From: RHKX01 sp963745755
Lineage (GTDB): Bacteria; Actinomycetota; Thermoleophilia; Solirubrobacterales; 70-9
Length of the DNA stretch: 64,000 nucleotides
Assembly (NCBI GenBank): GCA_963745755.1
Contig: CAVUYP010000001.1
Span: 806,001 to 870,000, forward strand
Direction of reading: 5' to 3'
In this document: positions 34,989 to 46,950 of the stretch, piece after piece
Numbering within the stretch: the stretch's first letter is position 1
Layout: every line of letters starts with the position of its first letter
Made by a program: the position numbers and the translations under genes
The notes under the pieces: generated by a model
Database searches by the model: none
Told to the model about the DNA's origin: nothing
What the model saw: the letters and a program-made list of their open reading frames with translations, nothing else

Positions 34989-36200
34989 TCACCGCAGCAG
35001 CTCCACGCGGAGCTCGGTTCCGGCCTCGAGCTCGACGAGGTCGGACGGCGCGAAGGCGAGCCCGTCGGCGGCGAGCATCGAGGTGAGGACGTGGGAGCCC
35101 TGCGGGCCGGTCGGGGTGATCTCCCAGCCGCCGGCGCCGGCGGCGAGCCGGACCCTGATCGCCTCGGCGCGGCCCCGCACCTTCGTGTAGCCGCCGGCGA
35201 GCCGCGCCGTCAGCGCTCGGGCGCTGGGATCGGCGCCCTGCATCGCCAGCAGTGCCGGGCGGACGAAGAGGATGAACGTGACCATCGCCGAGACCGGGTT
35301 GCCGGGCAGCCCGAAGACGAGCGTGCCGGAGGGGGCGACGCCGAAGTAGGTCGGCTTGCCGGGCCGCAGCGACACGCCCCAGAAGACCTGCTCGACGCCG
35401 AGCGACTCGAGCGCCGGGCGAACGTGGTCGTGCTCGCCGACCGAGACGCCGCCGCAGATTACGAGGACGTCGCCGGCGAGGCCGCGCTCGACCGTCGCCG
35501 CAGTCGAGCCGCGGTCGTCGCCGATCACCTCGACGAAGCCGAGCTCGGCGCCGGCCGCGGTCGCGAGCGGCGGAACCGCGTAGGCGTTGGAGTCGTGGAT
35601 CTGACCGGGCCCGAGGTCGCGGTCCGGCTCGACCAGCTCGTCGCCGGTCAGCACCACCGAGACCCGCGGCCGGCGGGCGCAATCGACGGCGGCGAGCCCG
35701 CCGGCGGCGAGGGCGCCGAGCTCGGCGGCGCCGAGCAGCGCCCCGGCCGCGGCGATCGCGTCGCCGGCGGCGATGTCCTCGCCGGCGCGGCGGATCGCCG
35801 TCCCCGGTGCGACCGCGGCCAGCACCGCGACCGTCCCGTCGCGACGTTCGGTGTCCTCGACGCGGACGACGGCGTCGGCGCCGCCGGGAACCATCGCCCC
35901 GGTCGAGATCGCGATCGCCTCGCCGGCGCCGAGCTCAGCCTGAGCCGGGTGGCCGGCCCGCGACTCGCCGATGACCGCGAGCTCGCGGGGCGCGTCCGGC
36001 GCGGCGCCGGCGGTGTCGGCCGAGCGGACCGCGAAGCCGTCCATCGCCGAGTTGTCGAAGCCGGGAACGTCGACGCGCGAGCTCGCCGTGGCGGCGAGGC
36101 AGCGGCCCTCGGCCGCACGCAGCGCCACCGTCTCCGGTTCGGCCCGGGGAACGCGGTCGAGGACGAGGGCACGGGCGACGTCGATATCGATCGGTGCCAT
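34989..36200 (-). CDS. moeA: MoeA, molybdenum insertase
   Basis: A 403-residue enzyme that inserts molybdate into adenylylated molybdopterin. Motifs: PGFDNSAMDGFAVRSAD, ISTGAMVPGGADAVVRVED, VLTGDELVEP, CGGVSVGEHDHV and VFGLPGNPVSAMVTF. The C-terminal beta-barrel domain (HVLTSMLAADGLAFAP) is complete. It is the first gene of the leftward Moco operon and diverges from mobA across only 36 bases. Confidence 0.95.
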   Translation of the reverse strand: MAPIDIDVARALVLDRVPRAEPETVALRAAEGRCLAATASSRVDVPGFDNSAMDGFAVRSADTAGAAPDAPRELAVIGESRAGHPAQAELGAGEAIAISTGAMVPGGADAVVRVEDTERRDGTVAVLAAVAPGTAIRRAGEDIAAGDAIAAAGALLGAAELGALAAGGLAAVDCARRPRVSVVLTGDELVEPDRDLGPGQIHDSNAYAVPPLATAAGAELGFVEVIGDDRGSTAATVERGLAGDVLVICGGVSVGEHDHVRPALESLGVEQVFWGVSLRPGKPTYFGVAPSGTLVFGLPGNPVSAMVTFILFVRPALLAMQGADPSARALTARLAGGYTKVRGRAEAIRVRLAAGAGGWEITPTGPQGSHVLTSMLAADGLAFAPSDLVELEAGTELRVELLR

Positions 36201-36236
36201 CGCCGGATCATCGCCGATCGCTGCGAGACTGTCGCG

Positions 36237-36821
36237 ATGAGAGCCAGACGCGCGGCGATCATGGCCGGCGGGCGGAGCCGCCGGATGGGCCGGCCGAAGG
36301 CCGCCCTCGAGCTCGCCGGACGGCCGCTGATCGGCTATCCGATCGCCGCCGCCCGCGCTGCCGGTCTGGAGCCGTTCGTCGTCGCCAAGCCCGATTCGGA
36401 GTTGCCGGCGCTCGACTGCGAGGTGCTGGCCGAGCCGGCCGAGCCGGTCCACCCGCTGACCGGGATCGTCGCGGCGCTCGAGCATGCCGGAGCGCCGCTG
36501 GTCGTGATCGCCTGCGACCTGCCGCTGCTGCCGGCGGCGCTGCTCGCCGCGCTGGCCGCCCGCGAGGGCGAGCTCGTCGTCCCCGCCGACCCGCGGCCGC
36601 AGCCGCTCGCCGCCCGCTACGAACCGGCGCTGCTCGGGCGGCTGCGGGCCGCCCTGGCGATGGACCAGCCGCTCACCCGCCTCGCCGCCGAGATCGGCGC
36701 CGAGGCGATCGCCGCCGCCGAGCTGAGCCGCTTCGGCGATCCGAGCGAGATGTTCGCCAACGTCAACGAGCCCGACGACCTGGCCCGGATCGAGGCGCTG
36801 CTCGGCACCGGGCCGACCTAG
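36237..36821 (+). CDS. mobA: MobA, molybdenum cofactor guanylyltransferase
   Basis: A 194-residue enzyme that adds GMP to Mo-molybdopterin, giving the bis-MGD cofactor used by formate dehydrogenase-type enzymes. The GTP-binding signature AAIMAGGRSRRMGRPKAALE is at residues 6-25, with the metal-binding ACDLPLLP motif and LTRLAAEIGAE. It is followed 11 bases later by fdhD. A separate DUF6457-like gene that usually accompanies MobA lies at 53.6 kb. Confidence 0.92.
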   Translation: MRARRAAIMAGGRSRRMGRPKAALELAGRPLIGYPIAAARAAGLEPFVVAKPDSELPALDCEVLAEPAEPVHPLTGIVAALEHAGAPLVVIACDLPLLPAALLAALAAREGELVVPADPRPQPLAARYEPALLGRLRAALAMDQPLTRLAAEIGAEAIAAAELSRFGDPSEMFANVNEPDDLARIEALLGTGPT

Positions 36822-36832
36822 TCTTGGCCAGC

Positions 36833-37582
36833 ATGGACCCGCGGATGCACAAGCGCGTCGCCCACGACGGGATCGACGACGAGGTCGCGGTCGAGGAGCC
36901 GCTCGAGATCCGCGTCGACGGGCGGCCGATCGCGGTGACGATGCGGACCCCCGGCAACGACGAGGAGCTGGCGCTCGGATTCCTTCACGGCGAGGGGCTG
37001 ATCGACGGGCCGCGCGCGGCCCGTCCCGCCGCCGATCTCGCCGCCAACACGGTCGACGTCGCCGGCCCGCTGCTCGGCGATCCCGGCGAGCGCAGCTTCT
37101 ACACCTCCTCGTCCTGCGGGGTCTGCGGCAAGGGCTCGATCGAGCAGGTCGCCGTCGACGCCCCGGCCGCCGAGCCGGGACCGCCGGTCGCCCGGGAGCT
37201 GCTCGCGGCGCTGCCCGAGCACCTCCGCCAGCCCGCCTTCGAGCTGACCGGCGGCCTCCACGCCACCGGCCTCTTCGACCCGGCCGGCAACGCCGTCCTC
37301 GCCCGCGAGGACGTCGGCCGTCACAACGCGATGGACAAGGTGATCGGCCGGGCGCTGCTCGACGGCCGCGTACCGCTGGGCGGGCTGATCCTCTGCGTCA
37401 GCGGCAGGCTCGCCTTCGAGCTCGTCCAGAAGGCCGCCGTCGCCGGCTGCCCGGTCCTCGTCGGCGTCGGCGCGCCGACCTCGCTGGCCATCGAGCTCGC
37501 CGCCGACCGCGGGATGACCCTCGCCGGATTCGCCCGGCACGGCTCGGTCAACGTCTACAGCGGCCTCGAGCGGGTCAGCTGA
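36833..37582 (+). CDS. fdhD: FdhD, sulfurtransferase for formate dehydrogenase
   Basis: A 249-residue protein that passes sulfur from a cysteine desulfurase to the Mo cofactor of formate dehydrogenases. The redox-active loop CGVCGKGSIEQV, the LTGGLHATGLFD block and EDVGRHNAMDKVIG are all present. ATG 36,833 gives the usual length; a TTG three codons upstream is possible. Co-transcribed with mobA. Confidence 0.94.
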   Translation: MDPRMHKRVAHDGIDDEVAVEEPLEIRVDGRPIAVTMRTPGNDEELALGFLHGEGLIDGPRAARPAADLAANTVDVAGPLLGDPGERSFYTSSSCGVCGKGSIEQVAVDAPAAEPGPPVARELLAALPEHLRQPAFELTGGLHATGLFDPAGNAVLAREDVGRHNAMDKVIGRALLDGRVPLGGLILCVSGRLAFELVQKAAVAGCPVLVGVGAPTSLAIELAADRGMTLAGFARHGSVNVYSGLERVS

Positions 37583-37619
37583 CCGAGCGCCGGCTCCCGC
37601 GGACTCCCGCCCGCTCCCC

Positions 37620-37688
37620 CACCCGGCGTTCAAATCCCCGCCGAGGTCCCGCGGACTCCCACCCGGCGTTCAAATCCCCGCCGAGGTC
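37620..37688. repeat. Two tandem copies of a 29-bp intergenic repeat
   Basis: The sequence running CACCCGGCGTTCAAATCCCC and on to GCCGAGGTC occurs at 37,620-37,648 and again at 37,660-37,688, each preceded by a CCGCGGACTCCC motif. The second copy runs into the left arm of the palindromic repeat that follows. Confidence 0.7.
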
Positions 37689-37730
37689 GAGGAAAGGCGG
37701 AATAGTTGCCTGTTTCCTCGACCTCAGCGG
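37678..37730. repeat. Palindromic repeat with conserved loop (copy 1)
   Basis: An 18-bp arm CCGCCGAGGTCGAGGAAA pairs with TTTCCTCGACCTCAGCGG (one mismatch) around a 17-base loop containing GAATAGTTGCC. The same arms and loop core recur at 58,499-58,551. It lies between fdhD and rpiB, which converge, and could act as a terminator. Confidence 0.8.
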
Positions 37731-37772
37731 GAAATGGTGGACCCGGCTGAAACGGGTGGGCCCGGCGGTAGG

Positions 37773-38233
37773 TCAGAGTTGGGCGTCGAGGCCGTCGCGC
37801 TCGATCGCGTCGATCTTGGCGAGGCGGCGGACGTGGCGCTCCTCGCCGCTGAAGACGGCGTTGGCGAACGCGGCGACCAGTTCGCTGGCGATCTCGGGGC
37901 CGATCACGCGGGCGCCGAGCGCGAGCACGTTGCAGTTGTCGTGCTCGACGCACTGCGCGGCCGTGTAGGTGTCGTGGGCCATCGCGGCGCGGATCCCGTC
38001 GACCTTCGTCGCCGCGACCGCGACGCCGGCGCCCGACCCGCAGACGAGGATGCCGCGCTCGGCCTCGCCGGCGCGGATCGCCCGGACGACGGCGAGCGCG
38101 AAGTCCGGGTAGTCGTCGCCCGGGTCGAGCTCGTCGGCGCCGAGGTCGATCGGCACGTGGCCGTCGCTGCCGAGCGCGTCGAAGACGGTCTGCTTGAGCG
38201 GGAAGCCGCCGTGGTCGAAGCCGCAGGCGAACC

Positions 38234-38237
<4 letters not shown>
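37773..38237 (-). CDS. rpiB: Ribose-5-phosphate isomerase B (RpiB/LacAB family)
   Basis: A 154-residue enzyme interconverting ribose-5-P and ribulose-5-P. Motifs: CGFDHGGFPLKQ, ILVCGSGAGVAVAATKVDGI, RAAMAHDTYTAAQCVEHDNC and NVLALGARVIGPE. The catalytic Cys of the anion hole is at GSGAG-1 (VCGSG). GTG 38,237 overlaps the transketolase stop (GTGA), so it is translated with tkt as the last gene of this operon. Confidence 0.93.
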
Positions 38238-40284
<2,047 letters not shown>

Positions 40285-40285
<1 letters not shown>

Positions 40286-41253
40286 CAGCCTCGTTCCTCT
40301 CGTCGGGTCAGTTCCTGTTTGGCAAGGATCGCAGCGCCGAGCACGCCCGCCGTCGGTCCGTACCGGGAGAGCCGGATCTCGGTCTTCGTTCCGACTCCGG
40401 GCAGGGTGAAGGCCGCGGCGGCGCGGCGGGCCGGCTCGAGCAGCAGCTCGCCGGCGGTCGAGACGCCGCCGCCGATCGCGACGACGTCGGGGTCGAGCGC
40501 GTTGATCACGTTCGCGATCCCGATCCCGAGCCGCTCGCCGAGGATCCGCAGCAGGTCGATCGCCACCTCGTCGCCGGCCTGGGCGGCCTCGACGGCGTCG
40601 TGGCCGTCGATCGCGGCGCCGTCGGCGCGGCGCCGGCCGAGCTCCGAGCCGGGCTCCCGCGCCGCCGCCTCGGCGGCGAGCCGGTCGAGCGCCGTGCCGG
40701 CTGCGAACGACTCCAGCGAGCCGGGCTGCGGGAAGCGGCCGGGCTCCGGCGCGCCGTCCTCGAGCGACGCTCCGACGATCATGTGGCCGAGCTCGGCGGC
40801 GGCGCCGCTCGCCCCCCGGTAGGCGCGGCCGTTGAGGACGATGCCGCCGCCGACGCCGGTCCCGACCGTCAGCATCACCAGGTTGGCGACCTCGACCTCG
40901 CCGCCGGCCCAGGCCTCGGCGAGGGCGGCGAGCGTGGCGTCGTTGTCGAGGAAGACCGGCAGGCCGATCCGCTCCTCGAGCAGCGCGCGCAGCGGCAAGT
41001 CGGCGAGCGGGATGTTGACCGAGGTGCGGATCCTCCCGGCGTCGAAGTCGATCACCGACGGGACGCCGACGCCGACCGCGCGGACCGCATCGGTGCGGAC
41101 CGCCTCGACTTCGCTGCAGATCTCGTCGATCAGCACCTCGGCACCGGCGGACTCGGTCGGCCGGATGCCGCGATGGCCGAGCTCGCCGTCGGCGAGGACG
41201 GCGACCGCGACCTTCGTCCCGCCGACGTCGACGCCGATGTAGCTGTCGCTCAT
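40285..41253 (-). CDS. ROK-family sugar kinase without the zinc motif
   Basis: A 322-residue ROK protein with GVDVGGTKVAVAVL (phosphate 1), FLDNDATLAALAEAW, TVGTGVGGGIVLNG, and EXGH-type AAELGHMIVG. The usual CxCGxxGCxE zinc motif after this is replaced by a cysteine-free segment (PGRFPQPGSLESFAAG). ROK kinases without zinc cysteines exist, but the sugar substrate is not clear; glucokinase is a guess from the pentose phosphate neighbours. First gene of the ROK-tkt-rpiB operon. Confidence 0.88.
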
Positions 41254-41336
41254 CTGCTCGTGAAATGACCGGCGCGGTGCAAACCGACCGTGACGATAAC
41301 GGCGCGACTTGCGGGAGTCCGGATAGTCTCGTCGCC
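41254..41336. promoter_or_regulatory. Divergent promoter region between ROK and cyclase genes
   Basis: 83 bases separate the two divergent starts, so both operons must start transcription here. I see no clear palindrome or consensus element. Confidence 0.4.
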
Positions 41337-41975
41337 GTGGCCCTGCACGACGTCTCGGTCCCGGTCCATCCGGGGATGATCATCTACCGCGGGAACCCCG
41401 GCGTCGAGGTCGAGCGGGCGCTGACGATCGACGGCGGCGACGGCGCCAACGTCAGCCGGCTGACGATGGGCGTCCACAGCGGCACCCACATCGACGGCTC
41501 CCTGCACTTCTACGACGACGGCAACGGCGTCGACGCCCTGCCGCTCGACGCGATGCTCGGCCGCTGCCGGGTCGTCGAGATCGCCGACCCCGGGGCGGCG
41601 ATCGACCGGGCGGCCCTCGATGCGGCGGCGATCCCGGCCGGAACCGAGCGGGTGATCCTGAAGACGCCGAACTCGCGGCTCTGGGACCTCGACGAATTCA
41701 CCCACGACTTCGTCCGCCTCGACGGCGACGGCGCCGCCTGGGTGCTCGAGCGCGGGATCAGGCTGATCGGGATCGACTACCTCTCGATCGGCGACCACGA
41801 CGCCCACCTCGAGCTGCTCGGCAACGGCGTCGTCGCGCTCGAGGGGCTCGACCTGCGCCGGATCGATCCCGGCGAATACGACCTGATCTGCCTGCCGATG
41901 CGCCTGATCGACACCGACGGGGCGCCGGCGCGGGTGCTGCTGCGCGACATCGACGACGAGGAGGGCAACCGGTGA
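41337..41975 (+). CDS. Cyclase/kynurenine-formamidase-like metal hydrolase
   Basis: A 212-residue protein of the cyclase family with the metal motif HSGTHIDGSLHFYDDG (HxGTHxDxPxHF-type) near residue 45 and GIDYLSIGDHDAHLELL near the end. The family includes kynurenine formamidase and isatin hydrolase. No tryptophan-pathway genes are nearby, so the substrate is open. GTG 41,337 is chosen because homology begins directly there. It overlaps the next gene by 4 bases. Confidence 0.85.
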   Translation: MALHDVSVPVHPGMIIYRGNPGVEVERALTIDGGDGANVSRLTMGVHSGTHIDGSLHFYDDGNGVDALPLDAMLGRCRVVEIADPGAAIDRAALDAAAIPAGTERVILKTPNSRLWDLDEFTHDFVRLDGDGAAWVLERGIRLIGIDYLSIGDHDAHLELLGNGVVALEGLDLRRIDPGEYDLICLPMRLIDTDGAPARVLLRDIDDEEGNR

Positions 41976-42943
41976 CAGCGATGAGACGGAACGCCAGGCG
42001 GGGCGGCATCGACCTCGGCGGCACGAAGATCCAGGCGATCGTCGTCGACGCCGACAACAACGTGATCGGCCAGTCGCGCTGCCCCACCCCGCACGACGGC
42101 GGCCCGCAGGCCGTCGCCGACGCGATGGCCGGTGCCGTCCGCGAGTCGGCCGGCGCGGCGGGGATCGAGACCGCGTCGCTGCGCGGCGTCGGGGTCGGAT
42201 CGCCGGGCGAGGTCGATGCCGCCAGCGGCGCCGTCTCGAACGCCAAGAACCTGCCCGCCTGGACCGAGAGCTTCCCGCTCGGAGCACAGCTCTCGGAAGC
42301 GCTCGGGACCGAGGTCGCGGTCGGCAACGACGTCGGCGTCGCCACCAACGCCGAGTACGTGCTCGGCGCCGGACGCGGGCACGACTCGGTGCTCGGGGTC
42401 TTCTGGGGCACCGGCGTCGGCGGCGGGCTGATCCTCGGCGGCCGTCAGTGGCACGGCCGCGGGTCGGCCGGCGAGATCGGCCACATGGTCGTCAAGCGCG
42501 ACGGCGCCCGCTGCCCGTGCGGCAACCATGGCTGCATGGAGGCCTACGCAGGCCGCTCGGCGATGGAGTCGGAGGCTCGGCGCCGGGTCGAGGACGGCGA
42601 GCACACCGACCTCTTCAAGCTGATGGCCAAACACGACAAGCCGCGGCTGACCAGCGGGATCTGGGAGCGGGCGCTCGACCACGGCGACAAGCTTGCCGAG
42701 CATCTGATCGACCGCGCGATCAAGGCGCTCGGCGCCGGCATCGCCTCGGCCGTGAACCTGCTCGACCCGGAGATCGTCATCCTCGGCGGCGGCCTCGGCG
42801 TCCGCTTCGGCGAGCGGCTCGGTCCCGACATCCGCAAGCACATGGAGAAGAACCTCTTCGACCACGAGCACCCGCCGGAGTTCGAGGTCGCCGCCCTCGG
42901 CGACTTCGGCGGCGCCCTCGGCGCGGCTCTGCTCGTCGCCTAG
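41972..42943 (+). CDS. ROK-family sugar kinase with zinc motif
   Basis: A 323-residue ROK kinase with GIDLGGTKIQAIVVDADNN, GVGSPGEVDAASG, GNDVGVATNAEYVLGA, GTGVGGGLILGG and the zinc motif CPCGNHGCMEAYAG. Likely a glucokinase-type enzyme. It has a GTG start overlapping the cyclase gene. Two ROK genes flank this divergent region, one with and one without the zinc cysteines. Confidence 0.9.
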   Translation: MTAMRRNARRGGIDLGGTKIQAIVVDADNNVIGQSRCPTPHDGGPQAVADAMAGAVRESAGAAGIETASLRGVGVGSPGEVDAASGAVSNAKNLPAWTESFPLGAQLSEALGTEVAVGNDVGVATNAEYVLGAGRGHDSVLGVFWGTGVGGGLILGGRQWHGRGSAGEIGHMVVKRDGARCPCGNHGCMEAYAGRSAMESEARRRVEDGEHTDLFKLMAKHDKPRLTSGIWERALDHGDKLAEHLIDRAIKALGAGIASAVNLLDPEIVILGGGLGVRFGERLGPDIRKHMEKNLFDHEHPPEFEVAALGDFGGALGAALLVA

Positions 42944-42956
42944 CCCGGGTCGGCCG

Positions 42957-44060
42957 ATGAGCGCGACGCCGCGAACCGCCCTGGTCGTCGGCGCCGGAAT
43001 CGGCGGCCTGGCGACCGCGATCGCGCTGCGCCGGGCCGGCTGGGAGGTGACCGTGCTCGAGCGGGCCGGCGAGATTCGGCCGCTCGGCGCCGGGCTGTCG
43101 ATCTGGCCGAACGGCGTCGCGGCGTTGCGATCGCTCGGCCTCGGCGCCGTCGCCGAGGCCGCCGCCGTCCCGCGCAGCGACGGCGCGCTGCGCCGTGCCG
43201 ACGGCTCGCCGCTGGCACGGTTCGACCCCGCGGCACTCGAGCGGCGGTTCGGCGCGCCGCTCGTCGGCGTCCACCGCGCCGATCTCCACGACGCCCTGAT
43301 CGGCGCCCTCGCCGAGCCGCCGCGGACCGGCGCGGCGGTCGCGTCGGTGGCGGCGGGCTCGGTCCGGCTCGCCGGCGGCGAGGAGCTTGAGGCGGATCTC
43401 GTCGTCGGCGCCGACGGTCTCCGCTCGACGGTCCGCGATTGGGCGATCGCTCCCGCCGAGCCGGTCGACTCGGGGATCGTCGCCTGGCGCGGCACCGCGG
43501 CCGGCGGCGGCGCCGTCCCCGCCGGCGAATGGTGGGGCGACGGCTGCGTCGCCGGCCTCCTGCCGCTCACCGGCGATCGCACCTACTGGTACGTCGCCTA
43601 CCGCGGCGCCGAGGACGCGACCGACGAGCTGCGCCGCCGTATCGCCGGCTTCGGAGCGCCCGTCCGCGACGCCGTCGCCGCGACGGCCGCCGAGGCCCTC
43701 CTCTCCCACCGCCTCTTCGACCGCGACCCCGCCGATCGCTGGAGCCGCGGGCCGGTGACCCTGCTCGGCGACGCCGCCCACCCGATGCTGCCGTTCCTCG
43801 GCCAGGGCGCCTGCTCGGCGCTCGAGGACGCGGTGGCCCTGGCCGCGGCCCTCAACGGCGAGACCGACGTCGAGGCGGGACTGGCCGCCTACGAGGACCT
43901 CCGCCGGGCCCGGACCGCGAAGCTGGTCAGGGGCTCGCGGTCGGCGGCGAAGCTGGCGCTGCTCGGCTCCGCCGCCGGCCGCGTGGTCCGCAACTGGGTC
44001 GTCGCCCGGACGCCCGAACCGCTGCGCCTCCGCCAGATCGCCCGCGTCGTCGGCGGCTAG
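42957..44060 (+). CDS. FAD-dependent monooxygenase (PHBH-like)
   Basis: A 367-residue flavoprotein hydroxylase with GxGxxG in VVGAGIGGLATAIALRRAGW (residues 11-30), the DG motif VVGADGLRSTVRDW, and the GD motif LLGDAAHPMLPFLGQGACSALED. The substrate is not predictable. It follows the ROK kinase by 13 bases and ends at a convergent hairpin before pgi. Confidence 0.88.
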   Translation: MSATPRTALVVGAGIGGLATAIALRRAGWEVTVLERAGEIRPLGAGLSIWPNGVAALRSLGLGAVAEAAAVPRSDGALRRADGSPLARFDPAALERRFGAPLVGVHRADLHDALIGALAEPPRTGAAVASVAAGSVRLAGGEELEADLVVGADGLRSTVRDWAIAPAEPVDSGIVAWRGTAAGGGAVPAGEWWGDGCVAGLLPLTGDRTYWYVAYRGAEDATDELRRRIAGFGAPVRDAVAATAAEALLSHRLFDRDPADRWSRGPVTLLGDAAHPMLPFLGQGACSALEDAVALAAALNGETDVEAGLAAYEDLRRARTAKLVRGSRSAAKLALLGSAAGRVVRNWVVARTPEPLRLRQIARVVGG

Positions 44061-44068
44061 CCCGGCGC

Positions 44069-44112
44069 CGATTGGGCGATTGCGACGACTATTTCGTCGT
44101 TTCGTCCCAATC
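44069..44112. terminator. Bidirectional terminator hairpin
   Basis: Between the convergent FAD monooxygenase and pgi genes, GATTGGG (44,070) pairs with CCCAATC (44,106) and CGACGA (44,083) pairs with TCGTCG (44,094) around CTATT. The structure is a long interrupted hairpin well placed to stop transcription from both sides. Confidence 0.6.
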
Positions 44113-44195
44113 GCCACCCACTGACCGTCGCCTCGACCCCCTCAGTGCCGAACCGCTCCCACCCCTGGGGCCAGTCCTGAGCGGGCCGGCGCCCC

Positions 44196-45842
<1,647 letters not shown>

Positions 45843-45843
45843 C

Positions 45844-46932
45844 TCAGCCGGCCGCCCCGACGGCGCTCTCCTTGCCGGCGATCACCTCGAGCAGGTCCGA
45901 CCACGAGTCGGAGAACTTCTTGGCCCCCTCCGACTGCAGCCGCGCCGCCAGCGCGTCGAGGTCGACCCCGGCCGCCTCGAAGCGAGCGAGGAGCTCCTCG
46001 TTGTCGCCGCCGTCGGCGGGGAGCAGACCGCCGATCCCGTCCTCCTCGGCGAGCGCCAGCAGCGTCTCCTCGGGCATCGTGTCGACTGTGTCGGGCGCCG
46101 CCAGCTCGAGCACGTACTTCGTCTTCGGCAGCGCCGGGTCCTTGGTCCCGGTCGAGGCGAAGAGGAGGCGCTGCGGACGGGCGCCGGCGTTCTCGAGCCG
46201 CTGCCAGCGGTCCGAGTCGAGCAGCTCCCGGTAGGCGACGTAGGCGCGGATCGAGGCGGCGGCGCCGAGCCGGTCCTTGAGCTCGGCGGGGACCTCGTCG
46301 GCGACGGCGACGTCCCAGCGGCTGACGAAGATCGACGCGACCGACGCGACGTGGGGATTCTCGCCGCGTTCGATCCGCTTCTCGATGCCCGCCATGTAGG
46401 CGTCGGCCTGCTTGCGGTACTGGCCGGCGTCGAACAGCAGCGTCACGTTGACCGGGATCCCGGCGGCGATCGACTCGGTGATCGCGGCGAGGCCCTCCGG
46501 CGTGCCGGGAATCTTGATGAACAGGTTCGGCCGGTCCGCCTTGGCGTGCAGCTCGCTCGCCGCCGCCGCGGTCCGCTCGCCGTCGTAGGCGAGCTCCGGC
46601 GAAACCTCGAGCGAGACGAACCCGTCGACGCCGTCGCTGCCCTCGTGGACGGGCCGGAACAGGTCGGCGGCGCCCTGCAGGTCGGTGATCGCGAGCTCGA
46701 AGAACAGCTCCTCGCCGCGCTTGCCCTGCGCGAGCAGCTCGGCGATCTGCCCGTCGTACTGATCGCCCGCCCGCAACGCCTTGTCGAAGATCGTCGGGTT
46801 CGACGTCAGGCCGGTCAGCGAGAGCTCGTCGATGTAGCGCTGCAGCGTCCCGTCGTTGACGATCTCGCGGGTTATGTAGTCGAGCCAGAGGCTCTGGCCG
46901 GCATCGTGGAGTTGCTTCGGTGCGGTGCTCAT
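45844..46932 (-). CDS. tal: Transaldolase
   Basis: A 362-residue transaldolase of the long actinobacterial type. Motifs: LTGLTSNPTIFDKAL, the Schiff-base Lys in NLFIKIPGTPEG, NVTLLFDAGQYRKQADAYM, VASIFVSRWDV and LFASTGTKDP. Normal length and intact. It lies 18 bases downstream of zwf. Confidence 0.96.
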   Translation of the reverse strand: MSTAPKQLHDAGQSLWLDYITREIVNDGTLQRYIDELSLTGLTSNPTIFDKALRAGDQYDGQIAELLAQGKRGEELFFELAITDLQGAADLFRPVHEGSDGVDGFVSLEVSPELAYDGERTAAAASELHAKADRPNLFIKIPGTPEGLAAITESIAAGIPVNVTLLFDAGQYRKQADAYMAGIEKRIERGENPHVASVASIFVSRWDVAVADEVPAELKDRLGAAASIRAYVAYRELLDSDRWQRLENAGARPQRLLFASTGTKDPALPKTKYVLELAAPDTVDTMPEETLLALAEEDGIGGLLPADGGDNEELLARFEAAGVDLDALAARLQSEGAKKFSDSWSDLLEVIAGKESAVGAAG

Positions 46933-46950
46933 CGGCTCACTCTCCTTGTC

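Noticed and set aside
36824..36832. TTG at 36,824 as the start of fdhD
   Set aside because: ATG three codons later gives the usual N-terminus, though the TTG cannot be excluded.
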